A stretch of 64,000 bases of DNA. Origin: Coniella vitis. Taxonomy: Eukaryota; Ascomycota; Sordariomycetes; Diaporthales; Schizoparmaceae. Each line of letters starts with the position of its first letter. Within the stretch, counting starts at the first letter, position 1. Made by a program: the position numbers and the translations under genes. The stretch spans positions 1,736,001 to 1,800,000 of the forward strand of contig WUJK01000003.1 in NCBI GenBank assembly GCA_011317545.1, written 5' to 3'. The notes beneath the pieces were generated by a model. It saw only the letters and a program-made list of their open reading frames with translations, was not told the origin of the DNA and ran no database searches. Of this stretch, positions 59,844 to 64,000 are shown one piece after another.

Positions 59844-62800
59844 TATTAGGAGGTGGGTTGTTGCGAGGTGATAAAGTATAATATAGACGACGAGTTCTTA
59901 GCGTAAAAGCAGCTATATCGTATAGAAGATACTATAATAGTAGTATTTGTTAATAGAAACTAAACCTAAAGAGAAATCCCCTCTCTATTTACTAGTTTCC
60001 GAAGCTTCCGACGGCTCTTTATATCTTTAAGATTCTATAGCTGCCTACCGAGAGCTACCGGCAGGCCCTTGTTTTAAGCCGTAGGGACTGCGTTACCGCT
60101 ACGCTTTCCTAGCGTTTAGGGTAGGGTTCTGATAATACTCCTCCCCTTATATAACTTCGTCCTCGAAGTTATTAAATATCGACTTACTAATAGGTTATTA
60201 CTAATAGGTAATTAACTGCGTTTTTCCTGCGTATAACCTGCGTTGTCGTATATCTTCCTAGCGTTTATTCGCTATATTATCTCTACGTTAGATTAGAATA
60301 TATCTTTTATAAACCTCGTTCTTAAAATAACTTTAATCTATAAACTTCTTTTTCTTATAGGATACTTCTTTACTACGTTATCTCTGCGTTTAAGCACTAT
60401 ACGCTTATATATCTTTTAATCCTCTTTAGTATATCTAAAACCTATTATTCTCTTTTAAGACCTATAAAGCTTAAAGAACCTCTAAATAGCTCTTATTATA
60501 CCTATTGCTATATCTATTATATAAAACAATAAGTTTGTAGCTCTATTATAACGTTCCTTATACTTCTATTATGCTTTTATTATACTTCCTATCTTTATTC
60601 TATAATAGTAGCTAATAATAGAATAATAGTAAATAACTATAGCTATATCTAGCAATTAAATAGGTATACGGGCTATTTAGCAGTTAGTAATAGCTTTAGA
60701 CTTACGGCTATAAAAGCCCCTCTTTTTATACCCTCTTTCTCCTTTAACTTTTATTCCTTTAAGTAACTATTTAGTTTAAGTTTTATAAGTTGTATCTTTA
60801 ATATTAAGTATATAGCTTCTTCGTATCCCTTTCGTAGTATTTTCCCTTAGGTAGGCTAAATTACTTTTATTAATTCGCTACGTTTTCGCTAGGCTAACGC
60901 TACTTTATAGTTTTAAATAGCCTAACTATTATAATAATAATTATTATAACTAGTAAGCGCCCTACTCCTAACGATAACTAAGGGTAAGTAGTTCGTAGCT
61001 CTTTCTCTACGTATTATTTATATTAATATTATATCTTAGTAGTCCTAATAAACGTACTCGTACCGCTAATATTACCGCCTCGGGTATTACTATAGCCTCT
61101 TCCTCGAATTAAAGCGGCGTTGCCGCTATAAATACGCCCGCTAATACGCCTACTAGTATGCCTACGAATAGCCCTACTCCTACTACCTCTGCTACTCCTC
61201 CCGCTATATATAGCGCCCCCGCTACGGCTTCGGCGGGTATATATAATACGCGCAATTAGTATATTCGGTGCCTATATTATCGGATAGAAGATAGTTATTA
61301 TAACTATAAATGCTATAACGTTGCTAGTATATTAACTTATATTATCCTTACGTTTTTAATACTAACTTTATACTCTTAAGTAAAGGATTGAAATATTTAT
61401 ACTATAATGCCGGTAAATATACTTATAATCGCGTAAGTCGTTCTCCTTTTTAATACGTTTATATTACGTTTTCTATACTAATTCCTTGCTATAGCTTCCT
61501 TTTAATACTATTATTATCCTTAAAGAATAATTTCCCTTTTCCTAGGACTAGTTGTAATATACTAATAGGTATATTCCTTTAAATTATATTGATTTATTTA
61601 CTAAGGCTAAGGGAGCCGGTCGGGACGGTATTAACGCTACGGTCGCGCTACTTGCTAACGGCGGTTAAGGTAATAAATAGTTAGCTTTATTTCGAGATTT
61701 AGTTAGCTTAGTACGCTATAGCATAATCGCTGCTAAACGTATTACTAATCGCCTAGACCCTCCTAGAGGCGGCGATAGTAGTACGAACCTATACGGTGGA
61801 AGTAGCGGTAATAATACTGCTAGCGGAGATAATAGTAGTAATACTGCTAGTAGAGATAATAGCGAAAATACTGGAAATGTTAGAACTAGTAGTAACTAAT
61901 AACTCTTTGCGAAATAGCAGTAAGTTCGCTACTAATTTATAGTTTAGCGTTAAGGTATTAGATATAAATAGGTTGATTTTAACGTTTTAATATAAATAGA
62001 CTTATAAAATATCGTATATTATCGTATATTTAATATATCCTGCTTTTAGTTTACGTTTAAGCTACGGCTTCGTAGTAATCTAGTATAATATATTATTTAA
62101 ATTTATATCAAATTATTATTTAATAATTAATTGTAATAATTATAACTTATAATAATAATAACTAAATAGTAATACTAAATATTAATTTAAACTTAAGTAT
62201 AAGCTAGACTTTCGCTATAATATCGTATAGTATTTAAACTTTTAAATACTATAGTTTTAAAGACTATATAGTCTACGTAAAGGTTATATTCCTATAGCGT
62301 ACTTACTATTAAAATATACCTATTCTTAATTTAAATTAATAAAAGATAGATTAACTTTAATTATCTTAAAAACTATTTTATTAGTATAAAAGCTATATTT
62401 TCGCAGGGTACCCGCTATATTTACAGTTATTTATAATAAATTAATAAACTAATTAACTAAAACGCTAAAAATCTTAATTTAAATAATTTACGCTATATAT
62501 ACTAGTATAAATTTCGATTCCTTACTTAAGGCTTTAACCTCCGAGTCTTTATAATAGACTTAGCGGTCCCGCTATATCTCCGCTACGTTTACTTAGTATA
62601 GAAACTACGCTAGCGTAAGAAGACCGGACTTGCGATTCCGTTCTTCCAGCGAGTTACCTCGTATAAATAGTATAAAAGCGCTCCGTCCTATATACTTTAC
62701 CGCTGCTTCTAAGCAACTTAGTAACCTATATAGGATAAAATAGATCTAAATCTTAAGTATATTACTACCTTCGACTTATAGAGGGATAGCGGCATTATTA

Positions 62801-63873
62801 CTGCTTTTTCTATACTCTAAGACTACGTAAAAGTAAATTACTTATAAGTATCTAATTATTAAAATCTTTTAAAGAGCCTGCTAGATAATAGTAGCTTACT
62901 AATTTATCTTACTTACGAACTACGCTATCGCTATAAAGCCGTATACCTTACGTAACGATATTATTATACTCTATCTTTAGTTCTTATTCTTCTTGAAATA
63001 TAAATAATTATAAATCTTACGAAAGACCTGCTCTAAACCTGCGATTACGCAGGGTATCCCAGCTCTTTTCAATAGTATATATCTTTTTAAACTATATTTG
63101 CGTAAGGTCTATCGTTTCTTTTAATACGTAACTGCTCTTAACTCGGGCGCTAAGCTTACTTTTATCTTACGTTTAGCGTACATTTTAATATAGTATCTCG
63201 GTTTTCTTAATATATAAACTCTTTTAACTCGGGCGTTAAGTTTATCGCGCGTTAACTTTGCTTTAAACCTACGCTTTCGTAGGGTATTGTATTTTCTCTT
63301 AATATATCGAGTGCTTATTATCTTATATTTAATAAAAGTCGATTATCTTATACGACAAAGTATATTTAAAAGAGTAGCTTTTAGATTACGTAAAAGCAGC
63401 GTAAATACTATATAGGTTAATAATACTAGATAACTTTCTAATATATAGTAATACTCGAGGAATTAATTTAATAAGTATAGTAGTAAAGACTATCTACGAA
63501 TCTATTGCGATAACGCTAAGAAATCAAGCTAATAACGTTATATTGCCTTTACCGGCTCGTATTCCGAATTTAAGGTTTAGAATATCAGGAGGTGGGTTAT
63601 TACGAGGTAATAAAGTATAATATAGATAACGAGTTCTTAGCGTAAAAGCAGCTATATCGTATAGAAGATACTATAATAGTAGTATTCGTTAATAGAAACT
63701 AAACCTAAAGAGAAATCCCCTCTCTATTTACTAGTTTCCGAAGCTTCCGACGGCTCTTTATATCTTTAAGATTCTATAGCTACCTGCCGAGAGCTGCCGG
63801 CAGGCCCTTGTTTCAAGCCGCAGGGACTGCGTTACCGCTGCGCTTTCCTAGCGTTTAGGGTAGGGTTCTGATA
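59844..63873 (-). mobile_element. M1: LTR retrotransposon of family M, 4.0 kb, lightly RIP-mutated
   Basis: LTRs 59844-60134 and 63583-63873 are both 291 bases, with perfect TSD GGTAG (59839-59843 and 63874-63878), inserted in G4. On the minus strand a purine tract (AAGGGGAGGAG) lies just before the left LTR, so orientation is minus. Only about 3.45 kb is internal, short for a full gag-pol, and no RT or integrase motif was found. A minus-strand coding-like segment (about 60170-60850; basic, with KEKEGIKRGAFI) and plus-strand segments (about 61060-61350 and 61600-61900) are readable. It may be a large non-autonomous derivative. More CpA/TpG than its neighbours, so younger. Confidence 0.82.
61600..61900 (+). 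pseudogene. Plus-strand coding-like segment in M1, antisense to the element
   Basis: Reads DLVSLVRYSIIAAKRITNRL then a Gly/Ser/Asn-rich tail ending at TAA (about 61900), with only two or three RIP-type stops. Upstream, 61060-61350 reads as a Thr/Pro/Ala-rich segment followed by IEDSYYNYKCYNVAS. The product is unknown and no domain is seen. Confidence 0.35.
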
Positions 63874-63878
63874 GGTAG

Positions 63879-64000
63879 AGAGTATTATTAGAGTATATAA
63901 TAAGCTATATAAAAGCTATACGAAAACGGACGAAACGCTATAATATAAAGTCCTAGTTAAATAAGTCGGATAGGATTAGCTAAACTAATAGCTATTATCC
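63879..64000 (+). mobile_element. G4 continued: chromodomain region, runs off the window
   Basis: Picks up G4 immediately after the M1 duplication and matches G2 from about 52765 to 52880, including the chromodomain-like VLVK segment. The remainder, including any antisense ORF and 3' LTR, lies beyond 64000. Confidence 0.78.

Noticed and set aside
20384..63873. CRISPR-like or satellite arrays
   Set aside because: The repeats are LTR pairs and nested elements with TSDs, not regular short repeats with spacers.

Overview
The window comes from a filamentous ascomycete (Pezizomycotina). Sordariomycetes, perhaps Hypocreales, is my best guess. The evidence is short GT-AG introns, recognisable fungal housekeeping proteins (G6PD, eL33, Vma21, a DUF2406 protein, a Fun30-type remodeller), and a long AT-rich block with the signature of repeat-induced point mutation (RIP). 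The species cannot be named from the sequence alone.

The left part (1-17.7 kb) is ordinary gene-bearing DNA. In order it holds the 5' half of glucose-6-phosphate dehydrogenase (minus strand, cut by the window edge), ribosomal protein eL33 (plus), a long gene-poor stretch (3.6-9.2 kb) with one doubtful gene relic, a DUF2406 protein (plus, five exons), the V-ATPase assembly factor Vma21 (minus, three exons), and a large intronless SNF2/Fun30-like remodeller (plus). These genes are unrelated in function and nothing suggests a cluster.

About 100 bases after the remodeller stop codon the composition changes abruptly. From about 17.75 kb to the right edge the DNA is a nested pile of RIP-mutated mobile elements in which CpA and TpG are almost absent, so hardly any ATG survives. 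Boundaries were resolved by matching LTR pairs and target-site duplications (TSDs). I use local family names. Family H is a chromodomain Ty3/gypsy element with 470-bp LTRs: H1 20384-28607 (TSD ACGCT) and solo LTR H2 39590-40366 (TSD CCGAG). Family G is a Ty3/gypsy element with 339-bp LTRs: G1 28726-35974 minus, G2 47544-54804 plus, and fragments G3 and G4. Family M has 291-bp LTRs: M1 59844-63873 (TSD GGTAG) and a solo LTR 39656-39946 (TSD CGGGA) inside H2. Family K is another gypsy pol with unresolved ends (about 36.8-43.0 kb). N1 is an element of unknown type in two inverted copies. There are also two families of miniature LTR elements (TRIMs): TRIM-1 in three copies and TRIM-2 in one, all with perfect 5-bp TSDs.

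The most notable items are the two TRIM families, one copy having an 'empty site' paralog in the same window; an apparent antisense ORF between pol and the 3' LTR of family G; a tRNA-derived relic inside H1; the unidentified N1 protein; and the Fun30-like gene lying directly against the edge of the RIP block. No pathway links the transposons to the genes.
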